Below, piece by piece: positions 37,947 through 47,420 of a stretch of 64,000 nucleotides of DNA. Every line of letters begins with the position of its first letter. Position 1 is the first letter of the stretch. Both the position numbers and the translations under genes were made by a program. The notes beneath the pieces were generated by a model. That model did not search any database and was not told where the DNA came from. It saw nothing but the letters and a program-made list of their open reading frames with translations. Source of the stretch: an uncultured Prevotella sp. (lineage in GTDB: Bacteria > Bacteroidota > Bacteroidia > Bacteroidales > Bacteroidaceae); assembly GCA_905233555.1 (NCBI GenBank), contig CAJODF010000001.1, forward strand, positions 84,232 to 148,231. Direction: 5' to 3'.

Positions 37947-39613
37947 TATTTCTCCGCGTCTTTTTTCCGGATTTCTACACGGCGGATCTTACCACTGATG
38001 GTCTTGGGCAGTTCGTCGACGAACTCGACGATACGGGGATACTTATAAGGAGCCGTCTCTTTCTTGACGTGCTGCTGCAGTTCCTTGATGAGATCTTCAC
38101 CAGCCTTGTCCTTCCATTCCTTGCCGAGTACGACGGTAGCCTTCACCACCATGCCGCGGATATCATCGGGCACACCGGTAATGGCGCATTCTACAACAGC
38201 GGGGTGGGTCATCAGGGCACTTTCCACCTCGAACGGGCCAATGCGATAACCTGAGGATTTTATTACATCATCGATACGGCCTTCGAACCAGTAGTAACCA
38301 TCCTCGTCGCGCCAAGCCATATCGCCTGTATGGTAGAGTCCATCATGCCAAGCCTCACGGGTCAGTTCGGGATCCCGGTAGTACTCCTTGAAAAGTCCGA
38401 TGGGCTTTCGGTCACCGACACGTACCACGATCTCGCCTTTCTCACCATCCTCACAACTGGTACCGTCGGCACGTATGAGGTCGATGTCGTACTGGGCATT
38501 GGGGATACCCATACTGCCTGGCTTCGGTGTCATCCAAGGGAAGGTGCCAAGGGTCATCGTGGTCTCGGTCTGGCCGAAACCCTCCATGATGTTGAGTCCG
38601 ATTTTCTCTTTGAGTTTATCGAAGACGGCAGGGTTAAGGGCCTCACCGGCCGTGCAGCAGTATTCCAGCGAAGAAAGGTCGTATTTACTCAAATCCTCTC
38701 GTATCATAAAGCGGTAGATGGTCGGGGGAGCGCAAAAACTCGTCACCTTGTACTTCTCCATCTGTCGCAGAAGTGTGTCAGCGTTGAACTTCTCATGGTC
38801 GAATACGAACACGGTTGCACCAGCAAACCACTGTCCATAGAACTTACCCCAGACGGCCTTGCCCCAACCGGTGTCGGCCACTGTCAGATGGAGTGAACCT
38901 TCGTGGAGGTTGTGCCAGAAGACGCCCGTTGACAAATGTCCCATCGCGTAGAGATAGTCATGGGCCACCATCTTCGGCTCGCCACTCGTTCCGCTGGTGA
39001 AATACATCAGCATTGTATCGTCGTTGGTATTGACGAAGGCGGGACGCACGAACTTCGGCGCCTGTTTCCATTCCGTTTGCCAGTCGTGGAATCCCTCGGG
39101 GATGGGCTTGCCGTGGTCGGTGATGGCGATATACTGCTTCACCGTTGGACTCTCGTCCATAGCAGCCTGAATCTGGCTCACCACGTAGGCGTCATCCACG
39201 CAGATGATTGCCTTTACGCTCGCCCGCGTATTTCTGTATACTATGTCGTGCTTCGTCAGCATGTGGGTGGCAGGAATTACAATGGCGCCAATTTTACAGA
39301 GGGCGAGCATCACGACCCACCACTCATAGCGGCGTTTCAGAATGAGCATCACTGGGTCGTTCTTGCCTATGCCCAGTGTCTGCAAATACGAGGCGGCCTG
39401 ATCCGTCTGCTCTTTCAGTTCGGCAAAGGTCGTACGGATCTCTTCACCTTGGTCGTTGGTCCAAAGGATGGCAAGACCATCGGGTTTCTCCTCGGCCCAG
39501 ATGTCCATCACATCATAGGCGAAATTGAAGTTCTCCGGGATGATGAACTCTAAGTTCTTATTGTAATCCTCAACAGACGTGAATGTCGTCTGCTTCAAAA
39601 ATCTCTCAATCAT
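37946..39613 (-). CDS. AMP-forming acyl-CoA synthetase
   Basis: MLMYFTSGTSGEPKMVAHD, GFGQTETTMTLG, YHTGDMAWRDEDGYYWFEGRIDDVIKSSGYRIGPFEVESAL, PKTISGKIRR. Confidence 0.93.
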   Translation of the reverse strand: MIERFLKQTTFTSVEDYNKNLEFIIPENFNFAYDVMDIWAEEKPDGLAILWTNDQGEEIRTTFAELKEQTDQAASYLQTLGIGKNDPVMLILKRRYEWWVVMLALCKIGAIVIPATHMLTKHDIVYRNTRASVKAIICVDDAYVVSQIQAAMDESPTVKQYIAITDHGKPIPEGFHDWQTEWKQAPKFVRPAFVNTNDDTMLMYFTSGTSGEPKMVAHDYLYAMGHLSTGVFWHNLHEGSLHLTVADTGWGKAVWGKFYGQWFAGATVFVFDHEKFNADTLLRQMEKYKVTSFCAPPTIYRFMIREDLSKYDLSSLEYCCTAGEALNPAVFDKLKEKIGLNIMEGFGQTETTMTLGTFPWMTPKPGSMGIPNAQYDIDLIRADGTSCEDGEKGEIVVRVGDRKPIGLFKEYYRDPELTREAWHDGLYHTGDMAWRDEDGYYWFEGRIDDVIKSSGYRIGPFEVESALMTHPAVVECAITGVPDDIRGMVVKATVVLGKEWKDKAGEDLIKELQQHVKKETAPYKYPRIVEFVDELPKTISGKIRRVEIRKKDAEK

Positions 39614-39624
39614 ATAAGTCTAGT

Positions 39625-40182
39625 CTATTCTACTGTAAACGCAAGGAATTTTACGGGTTTGTCGCCGACTGCCAGCATGCCATGGGGCTTAGTGGAGTCG
39701 AAATAGATGCTGTCGCCCTCTTCAAGTATCATAGTTTTGCCACCGATGTAGAGTTCCATCTTGCCTTCAAGGATAAGGTTGAATTCCTGTCCCGGGTGCG
39801 AGTTTTTGTAGATGGTACGGGCACCGGGCTTCGGCTCTACTGTGACAATGAAAACATCTGCTTTGTGGTTGACAAAACCGCCGACAAGCGACTGGTATTT
39901 ATATGCCTTTGTGCGCTCGATGCTCATGCCCTGACCCTTGCGCGTCACATAGTATGACTTCATGTGTGGTGCCTCGGCAAAGATGAGTTCTTCTGTTGAT
40001 ACACCATATTTGTGGGCTATCTTCATCAGGTTGGAGATGGTAATATCCAGTTCGCCAGCCTCTATTTTCTCATATTTCTCCGTCGAAATACCGATGGTCT
40101 CTGCCATCTCGCTCACGGGGATGTCGAGCACATCGCGCAATCCGCGCAGTCGCTCACCAATTTGCTTTAATTGTTCGTCCAT
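39625..40182 (-). CDS. XRE-family HTH regulator with C-terminal cupin domain
   Basis: N-terminal HTH (IGERLRGLRDVLDIPVSEMAETIGISTEKYEKIEAGELDITISNLMKIA); C-terminal cupin (HPGQEFNLILEGKMELYIGGKTMILEEGDSIYFDSTKPHGM). Confidence 0.92.
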   Translation of the reverse strand: MDEQLKQIGERLRGLRDVLDIPVSEMAETIGISTEKYEKIEAGELDITISNLMKIAHKYGVSTEELIFAEAPHMKSYYVTRKGQGMSIERTKAYKYQSLVGGFVNHKADVFIVTVEPKPGARTIYKNSHPGQEFNLILEGKMELYIGGKTMILEEGDSIYFDSTKPHGMLAVGDKPVKFLAFTVE

Positions 40183-40194
40183 ATCTTAAAAAAA

Positions 40195-40977
40195 TTACTT
40201 TGCTCCAGCCTTCAAGCCTCTAATCACTGCTGAGGTAAAACCTGCATGTTCCATCTCATTTAGGCCCTTGATGGTCACGCCGCCAGGCGTTGTCACTAGG
40301 TCGATGGCAGCCTCAGGGTGCAGACCACTAGCGTCCAGAAGTTCCACGGCTCCCTTCATCGTCTGCATCACAATTTTCTTGGCATCATCGGCCTTGAAAC
40401 CGAGTTCCACACCGCCCTCGGAGGCAGCACGGATATAGCGCATGGCATAGGCGATGCCGCAGGAGGCGAGGGTAGTACCTGCTGCTAAGTGCTGTTCGTC
40501 GGTGATGAGCGTATTGCCCATCTCGTCGAAGATGCCTTTCACCACTTCTGTATGGTGCTGTGCCACAGCACCGCATGGTACGATGAATGTCATCGAGGCC
40601 ATCTCGGCGATGGCAATATTCGGAATCACAAGGAACAGCGGTGGACAATTCTCACCCAACCACTCCTTTATGCTGGCTGACGACACACCTGCTGCTATCA
40701 CAATCAGAATCTGCTTCTTTGGATCCAGTTCTGGTTTGATATCTTTCAGTACGCTCTCCACGAGCCATGGCTTGACCACGACACAGATGATATCTGCACT
40801 GTCTGCGGCCAATTTATTGTCAGTTGTTACACAGACCCCCGTCTTTGCAAACTTCTCCACCACGGCCTGCGACGGATCGCTCACGGTGATGTCCTCGTTC
40901 TTGAACTGCTGGCCTTTGATGAGGCCCTCTACGGTGGCACCGCCCATCGCACCGGCACCGATTACTGATATTTTCAT
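40195..40977 (-). CDS. proC: Pyrroline-5-carboxylate reductase
   Basis: SVIGAGAMGGATVEGL; TTPGGVTIKGLNEMEHAGFTSAVI. Confidence 0.95.
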   Translation of the reverse strand: MKISVIGAGAMGGATVEGLIKGQQFKNEDITVSDPSQAVVEKFAKTGVCVTTDNKLAADSADIICVVVKPWLVESVLKDIKPELDPKKQILIVIAAGVSSASIKEWLGENCPPLFLVIPNIAIAEMASMTFIVPCGAVAQHHTEVVKGIFDEMGNTLITDEQHLAAGTTLASCGIAYAMRYIRAASEGGVELGFKADDAKKIVMQTMKGAVELLDASGLHPEAAIDLVTTPGGVTIKGLNEMEHAGFTSAVIRGLKAGAK

Positions 40978-40982
40978 CTTCT

Positions 40983-42125
40983 TTAATCTTCCTCTTCTGG
41001 TTGTACTCTAATTAGTCTCTCTATAAAATCATCGGCCTCAGCCTTGTTGAGACACAGAGGCGGCAACAGACGCAAGATGTTTTGTCCGGCACAACCCGTA
41101 AAGCAGTGCTCGTGCTTGATAAGCGGCTTGCGTACCATCTTGTGTGGCATATCCAACTCAATACCAATCATTAGTCCGCGACCGCGCACCTCCTTAATAT
41201 GCGAACTGCCGATGCCGCGGATGCCGTCCATCAAGTAGTCGCCTATCACGCGGGCATTCTCTACCAGTCCCTCATCTTCGAACACGTCGAGCACAGCCAG
41301 TGCTGCCGCACAGGCGAGGTGATTGCCGCCGAAAGTAGTGCCTAATTGTCCATAGACAGGCTCAAACTCTGGCGATATCAGTACAGCACCCATCGGGAAG
41401 CCGTTGGCGATGCCCTTGGCTACGGTGATAATATCAGGTTTGATGCCTAACCACTGGTGGGCAAAGAACTTACCGCTTCGTCCATAGCCACACTGAATCT
41501 CGTCGCATATCAGGACCGCACCATAGCGCTTGCAGGCATAAGCCAGTCCTTGGGCAAATTCCGGTGTGGCCATCTGAATGCCGCCCACGCCTTGGATGCA
41601 CTCTAAGATAACGGCTGCCACGCCGCCTTTTGACAACTCGCGTACCCACGGTTCCAAGTCATTCATTGGCAGGAAGCGTGTGTGATGGTTATCGTTGATG
41701 GGGGCGATGATCTTGGGATTGTTCGTCACCTCGACAGCCAGACTTGTCCGTCCGTGGAAGGCCTTCTCACAACTCAGCACACGGGTATTACCTGTCTTAA
41801 ACGATGCCAACTTCAGTGCATTTTCATTGGCCTCGGCACCAGAGTTAATGAGGAACAATTGGTAGTCGTCGTAGCCAGATATCTTGCCTAATCGCTCTGC
41901 CAGTTGCACCTGCAGTTTGTTAATGACCGAGTTAGAATAGAATCCAATCTTGCTGAGTTGCTCTGTTACCTTTTCTATATAGTGTGGGTGCGAGTGTCCG
42001 ATGCTAATGACAGCATGACCACCATATAGGTCAAGGTATTCCTGACCCTTGTCATCCCACACTTTGCAGCCCTTACCCTTGACTATATTCACGTCGAAGA
42101 GCGGATAAACATCGAATAGTTTCAT
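40983..42125 (-). CDS. argD: Acetylornithine (or succinylornithine) aminotransferase
   Basis: Class-III PLP aminotransferase: FLINSGAEANENALKLA, AVILECIQGVGGIQ, LICDEIQCGYGRSGKFFAHQWLGIKPDIITVAKGIANGFPMGA. Confidence 0.93.
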   Translation of the reverse strand: MKLFDVYPLFDVNIVKGKGCKVWDDKGQEYLDLYGGHAVISIGHSHPHYIEKVTEQLSKIGFYSNSVINKLQVQLAERLGKISGYDDYQLFLINSGAEANENALKLASFKTGNTRVLSCEKAFHGRTSLAVEVTNNPKIIAPINDNHHTRFLPMNDLEPWVRELSKGGVAAVILECIQGVGGIQMATPEFAQGLAYACKRYGAVLICDEIQCGYGRSGKFFAHQWLGIKPDIITVAKGIANGFPMGAVLISPEFEPVYGQLGTTFGGNHLACAAALAVLDVFEDEGLVENARVIGDYLMDGIRGIGSSHIKEVRGRGLMIGIELDMPHKMVRKPLIKHEHCFTGCAGQNILRLLPPLCLNKAEADDFIERLIRVQPEEED

Positions 42126-42148
42126 ATCATTACCTTTCTATATTTGGC

Positions 42149-42162
42149 TGCAAAGTTACTGC
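42149..42162 (-). promoter_or_regulatory. Separate promoter for argD and downstream genes
   Basis: Minus strand TAACTTTGCAGCC just upstream of argD with an upstream TTTG at about 18-nt spacing. Confidence 0.6.
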
Positions 42163-42207
42163 AAATATCCGACAAACTGCAACTTTCTTTCGTCTTTTTG
42201 CATAAAA

Positions 42208-42245
42208 ATGTCAATTGCACGCGATAAAACGCATGCAATTGACAT
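42208..42245 (-). terminator. Terminator closing the FAS1/SusCD cassette
   Basis: ATGTCAATTGCA ... TGCAATTGACAT perfect 12-bp arms plus 3 inner bp, followed on the minus strand by TTTTTA. Confidence 0.82.
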
Positions 42246-42298
42246 ATTCTTGCGTTACCGCCTCTAATATTAGCAGTAACATGTTTTGAAAAACAGAA

Positions 42299-44110
42299 TT
42301 ACATACCTATCTGTCCGTTCCACTGGAGATACCAGTTACGCTGGTCGCTGAGGTCTTTCTTGATCTCACTGCGCATGGCTCCGCTGTTCTCCTTGCCGCG
42401 ACGGCTATAGACCTGACGGGACAGGAACTCTCCAGGATTGGGCTGGCGGAAAGCAAAGCGCATGATATCGTAGAAGCGGGTTCCTTCGAAGGCCAGTTCA
42501 AGACCACACTCGTTGAGTAGCAGACTATCGACAAAAGCCGTCTGGATGGGTTTCTTCTCATCTTCTGTCATCAGAGAGTCATCGGGTAACTGGTAGAATT
42601 CATTCATTGGCGTCCAGCCAGAGCCACGGCTATGGATACCTATTGTATTGTGATTATCCTCAGTGCGATTGGTTGCCAACTCATTGGCGGTGAAGATGCC
42701 ATATCGCTCTTCCGGGAAATCGAGACGGCTGATCCATATAGAATCGCTTTCTGAGCAATAAGGATAGACAGACTCTCTTAAGACTGCGTTATTAAGACCT
42801 TGTGACAACATCTGGAATGCAGCACGTGGGAATCCGGCGCCATTGAGGGCTTCAGCCAGTCGTAGATAGACCATCTGGCGACGATAAATATGGACGTTCT
42901 GAGACCAATATTTATCATTGTATACAGTCTCAATGCGTTCGCCAGACAGACGATCGGTCGTGAAACCTTCATCATAATATTGGTACAGTCGTAAATCACC
43001 AGACATATGATCAGGAAGATCTGCAGGAGCATAAAAGAAAGTGGTTCCGTTTGTTCCTACACAACAGTGTGTCTGACTGCTTGACAAATCGAACATATAG
43101 GTCGAAGGCACGATACTGACACGATAGTCATTATCCTGCTGTGAGTTGAAGAGGTTGCGCAGTTCGCTGTAATGTCCTTCGGCAGGGATGGAGTCGCCAG
43201 CAATCATGGTGATAATCTCAGCATTGGCTCCTACTGTCTCTGATGTGAGACTTCCTGAACTATAACTACGGAATGAGTTCCAGTCTCCAGAACCCGGTAC
43301 CCATGTATAAAGGCTTAGGCCAATAGGATAGGCAGAGTTGTTTCCGTTACGCTCGTTGATATACTTGTAGTAGCGTGTGGCAGCTTCACGGTAGGTTGCA
43401 GTATTCTTTGTAACACTTGCTAACCACAGATTTAAGTCTCCGAGTACAATGTTGAGAGGGAAGTAGAACAAAAGTGAGGCATTACCGCGGATGGTTCCGT
43501 AACGAGGGTATTCGTTGGCCCAGCGGTCAGTCAGTGGTGCAAGATCGTTGATAAAGTACTCGCATACTGCCTGAAGATCATATTTCGGATAATTCTTCTC
43601 GGCCTCTACCTTAGTGAGTATCGGTTCTGTAACGAACGGGATGCTACCGTAATTGAGCACAAGTTGGAGATAGGTCCAAGCACGAATGCTTTTAACGGCT
43701 GCATACTCTCTCATGAAAATATAATCATTACGGTTGTTCTTCAAAGCCGTATCAACCTTTGCGATAAAATAGTTACAATTGTTGATGATAGCATAATAGT
43801 CGCGCGGCTGGTTGTAGCGATTGTCATCACCGATATTAAAAAAGGCCATGTCGCGTAGGTCGCTGTTGGCAGCATTGGTAATATCGACAAGATCACCACG
43901 AACCTCTCCGAGAAGGATGGTGCGGTCGGCAATGGACTGCAATTTGTTGAGGATACCGATGACGCTGTAAATGGAGTCTGTCGCATTATCCAATTTGTTA
44001 TTCTCAGTGAATACGACATGCTCTGATTGCTGGTCGAAGAAATCGGAGCAAGAGGCCATGCCGCAGATGGCGCAGGTCGCAAAAACGAGTTTATATATCT
44101 TAGTAATCAT
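42299..44110 (-). CDS. SusD/RagB-family lipoprotein (second pair of cassette)
   Basis: MASCSDFFDQQSEHVVFTENNKLDNATDSIYSVIGIL; C-terminal NECGLELAFEGTRFYDIMRFAFRQ. Confidence 0.9.
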   Translation of the reverse strand: MITKIYKLVFATCAICGMASCSDFFDQQSEHVVFTENNKLDNATDSIYSVIGILNKLQSIADRTILLGEVRGDLVDITNAANSDLRDMAFFNIGDDNRYNQPRDYYAIINNCNYFIAKVDTALKNNRNDYIFMREYAAVKSIRAWTYLQLVLNYGSIPFVTEPILTKVEAEKNYPKYDLQAVCEYFINDLAPLTDRWANEYPRYGTIRGNASLLFYFPLNIVLGDLNLWLASVTKNTATYREAATRYYKYINERNGNNSAYPIGLSLYTWVPGSGDWNSFRSYSSGSLTSETVGANAEIITMIAGDSIPAEGHYSELRNLFNSQQDNDYRVSIVPSTYMFDLSSSQTHCCVGTNGTTFFYAPADLPDHMSGDLRLYQYYDEGFTTDRLSGERIETVYNDKYWSQNVHIYRRQMVYLRLAEALNGAGFPRAAFQMLSQGLNNAVLRESVYPYCSESDSIWISRLDFPEERYGIFTANELATNRTEDNHNTIGIHSRGSGWTPMNEFYQLPDDSLMTEDEKKPIQTAFVDSLLLNECGLELAFEGTRFYDIMRFAFRQPNPGEFLSRQVYSRRGKENSGAMRSEIKKDLSDQRNWYLQWNGQIGM

Positions 44111-44139
44111 AATTCTTAATTCTTAATTCTAATTATTAA

Positions 44140-47100
44140 TTACAGTTTAATCTTGATTCCAGCCACGATAGAACGGCTTTGACTGAGTTGTCCCACATCG
44201 ATACCCTGACCGATGACGTTAGAGGTCATGGTGAACTCAGGATCGCTGCCTAGATACTTTGTCAGAGTGAAGACGTTATTTGCTTGAACCCAGAATTGCA
44301 GGCCCTGCAGATACTCGTTCTGGAGTGGTAGGTCATAACTCAGAGTGATGCTCTTCAGACGCAGATAACTACCGTCTTCGATCCAACGGTCGCTAAAGCG
44401 GGAGTTGCCCATAGGATCTTGGAATGTAATCTGCGGAATGTCGGTCTGCTGACCTTCCACCTGCCAACGGCGAATAAGTGCCGTTGTCTGGTTCATGAAA
44501 CGGTTGCCGCCTTCCAGTTGAGCGCGTTGATAATTATAGACATCATTACCTAATGAGTAATTGAAACGGAGATCCAGTTTCAAGTGCTTATAGGTGATGG
44601 CCGTGAAGATATTACCATAGATGTCGGGGTTCGGATCGCCGATAAACGTACGGTCTGCCTCGGTAATCTGATGGTCACCGTTGAGGTCGGCAAAATGGAT
44701 GTCACCTGCCTTGAAATAGGTACGGTCAATACCGTTCTCTCCGAGGATATAGAGACCAGCAGCCTCTGCCTCTGCTGTTGTGGAGAAGACGCCGAGTGAC
44801 TTGTAGCCATAGAAGAGGTTGGCAGCCTGACCTACCTGTGTACGGATGGTTGCTCCATAGACATCATTGTCAACGTAGGCCTGACCTTCTGGCAATTGGG
44901 TGATTTCGTTCTTGTAGTGACCGATGCTACCGCCTACTTCCCATTGCAGGTTCTTGAGAGAGATTACCTTGAGTGCTGCCGAAACATCGAAACCTTGGTT
45001 CTTCAGTTTACCGTCGTTCGTCCAGTTCTCGCTCAGACCGCTAAGGAATCCCAATGACTGGCGGGTAAGCAGGTTATCTGTGTTGGAGCGGAAATAGTTC
45101 GCACTCAGATTCAAGCGGTTGTTGAAGAGACTCGTCTCTAAGCCGACATTGAAGCGGCGTGTGGTCTCCCACTGGATTTTCGAGTTACCGATACCATCAA
45201 AGACCAGACCAGAGATGGTGTTCAGGAATTGTGAAGCACTGAAGTAACTGCGAGCGGCATAGTAGTCGATATCATCGTTGCCACTCACATCAAAGCCGGC
45301 TGTCAGGCGCAGGTAATTGATCGCTTTAACCTTAGCCATCCAAGATTCGTTGCTGATAACCCATGATGCCTGCACGCCAGGGAATATACCCCAGGCAGCG
45401 TCGAACATGCGGAAGTTACCACCGTCTCGACCGAAGCGTGAGGAACCTTCAACTGTCACATTGGCCTGTAAGAAATAGCGGTTCTTGTAGTTGTATTCCC
45501 CTTGAGCATACCAAGCCAGAGAATTCCAGTTGTCACTGGTACCAAAGTCATTAGTGTTTGTAAGGCTCGACTTCATGAATGGTTGTTTATCGTTACCTGT
45601 ATTGTATCCTAACAGAGAAGTCATCGAATATGACTCCCAGTTGATACGTGCACCGCCGAAGAGGTGGATGAAGTGGGCATTGTAACGGTTACTCCAGTCG
45701 AGGCGGGTGTCGCTCATCAAAGAGTTCTGCTTGGAGGCTAATGAACGGACCTCATTCTCACGGTATGCACCGATACTGCCGACATAATAACTCGGCGTAC
45801 CATTGACAGGGATATAGTAAATCTCGTTGGTGTTGACAAGATTATAACTGAAATGCTCGGAGAGCGTCAGGTTACGGCTTAATCTGAATGAGGGCGTAAC
45901 CGTCAAGTTCAGCATAGAGTTCTCCAAACGGTTCTTGTTCTCGGCCTCACTATATTCATTGATGGCTGCAGGGTTTCCTAACTGCCAGTTGTAATTCTTA
46001 TAGTTGGCCAGTGCCTCAGAAAGATATGACTCTTCTTCAATATCGTAGTGCGTTTTAGACAATTCTCCGCGACCGTAACTATAGGCGCTGAGGAATGGGC
46101 TCTTAGCATATGCCAGAAATCCAGGAGCCGTCGGCGTGCCTTCATCATAACTGGCAGGTGCGCCATCATTACGAATGTCACGGGTGATATTGCCAAAGGA
46201 TGCGTCGAAACGAATACTGAATCGTTCGCTAAGTGAGATATCCGTGTTGAAACGGATATTCAGACGATCCATGTCATTGTACCTTAGTGTACTCTGCTGG
46301 TTGACGTAGCCGACCGAAAGACTATAGTTAGCCACGGCATCACCACCTTCGACATTGATACCATAGTTCTGTGTCATGGCCGTATGATACACAAAGTCTT
46401 TCCAGTCTGTCTCCTGATGGTACTGTTTGTAATAATAGTATTCAGGATCCTCATTGAGGAACTTAAAGGTACGGTTACGGGTGTTTGTGGTCTTCAGCAG
46501 CTCCGAAGCATAACTGCGGTACTGTCCTGCATCCATCATAGAGAGGAATTTCGGTTTAAGGACAACTCCTGCTGAGACATTGGCCGTGATTCGGGTGGCC
46601 ATTGACTTGTTACGCTTAGTCTGGATGAGAATGACACCGTTTGCACCTTTGGCACCATAGAGAGCCGTTCCATTACGCATGACGGTTACCTTCTCAATAT
46701 CCGACGGATTGATGGTTGAAAGGATGTCGTTGAAGAAACCTTCGTGGAGCATGGTGCGGCCATACTGTTGGTCGATGATGACACCATCGACTACAACTAA
46801 TGGTTGGGCATTGACATTCAGGGAGTTTAGTCCCTGTACGAACATCACATTACCGACACCGGGGGTACCGTTACGGGTTATACTATAGACCTGAGCACCC
46901 AGATGCTTCTGCACCTCGTCCTTAATATTAACGGAGTTGGTGTAAGCAAAATCCTTGGTGCTGTAGTCGCCACGTACATTAATCTGTTTGTCGTATTCTG
47001 CCGCGAAGGTCACCGGATAAAGTTTTACCTCGTACTGTTCCTCCTGGCTCTGCAGTCCTAGACGTACAGGATTGAAGTCAGGCATATTGATATAGACTGA

Positions 47101-47388
47101 CGTGGTAAACGTGGGAACATCCAACTTGTAGAAGCCGTTTTCCTCGGTGAGCGTGCTATAGCCTTCCACATCGTCAGCGCTAACGATTGTACCTGCGACA
47201 GGCTGGCCTGTGGTAGCGTTCAATACACGTCCGCGGATTGTTCTCGTGGGATACTGCTTATGCTTGGGCTTCAACTTGCGGGCAAGGGTCTCAATGAAGT
47301 CCTCAGACTCTGTGTCCTCGTCCTGTGCTACGATGCTTAAGGGAAAAGCCATCAGCAGTGTAAGTCCTAATATAATGTATTTTTTCAT
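44140..47388 (-). CDS. SusC/RagA-family TonB-linked outer-membrane protein, divergent (second pair of cassette)
   Basis: CarboxypepD-like RTIRGRVLNATTGQPVAGTIVSADDVEGY; QPLVVVDGVIIDQQYG; ALYGAKGANGVILIQTKRN; C-terminal YLRLKSITLSYDLP. Confidence 0.93.
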   Translation of the reverse strand: MKKYIILGLTLLMAFPLSIVAQDEDTESEDFIETLARKLKPKHKQYPTRTIRGRVLNATTGQPVAGTIVSADDVEGYSTLTEENGFYKLDVPTFTTSVYINMPDFNPVRLGLQSQEEQYEVKLYPVTFAAEYDKQINVRGDYSTKDFAYTNSVNIKDEVQKHLGAQVYSITRNGTPGVGNVMFVQGLNSLNVNAQPLVVVDGVIIDQQYGRTMLHEGFFNDILSTINPSDIEKVTVMRNGTALYGAKGANGVILIQTKRNKSMATRITANVSAGVVLKPKFLSMMDAGQYRSYASELLKTTNTRNRTFKFLNEDPEYYYYKQYHQETDWKDFVYHTAMTQNYGINVEGGDAVANYSLSVGYVNQQSTLRYNDMDRLNIRFNTDISLSERFSIRFDASFGNITRDIRNDGAPASYDEGTPTAPGFLAYAKSPFLSAYSYGRGELSKTHYDIEEESYLSEALANYKNYNWQLGNPAAINEYSEAENKNRLENSMLNLTVTPSFRLSRNLTLSEHFSYNLVNTNEIYYIPVNGTPSYYVGSIGAYRENEVRSLASKQNSLMSDTRLDWSNRYNAHFIHLFGGARINWESYSMTSLLGYNTGNDKQPFMKSSLTNTNDFGTSDNWNSLAWYAQGEYNYKNRYFLQANVTVEGSSRFGRDGGNFRMFDAAWGIFPGVQASWVISNESWMAKVKAINYLRLTAGFDVSGNDDIDYYAARSYFSASQFLNTISGLVFDGIGNSKIQWETTRRFNVGLETSLFNNRLNLSANYFRSNTDNLLTRQSLGFLSGLSENWTNDGKLKNQGFDVSAALKVISLKNLQWEVGGSIGHYKNEITQLPEGQAYVDNDVYGATIRTQVGQAANLFYGYKSLGVFSTTAEAEAAGLYILGENGIDRTYFKAGDIHFADLNGDHQITEADRTFIGDPNPDIYGNIFTAITYKHLKLDLRFNYSLGNDVYNYQRAQLEGGNRFMNQTTALIRRWQVEGQQTDIPQITFQDPMGNSRFSDRWIEDGSYLRLKSITLSYDLPLQNEYLQGLQFWVQANNVFTLTKYLGSDPEFTMTSNVIGQGIDVGQLSQSRSIVAGIKIKL

Positions 47389-47420
47389 ATCCTTACAGTT
47401 CTTATATTCATACTATAACA

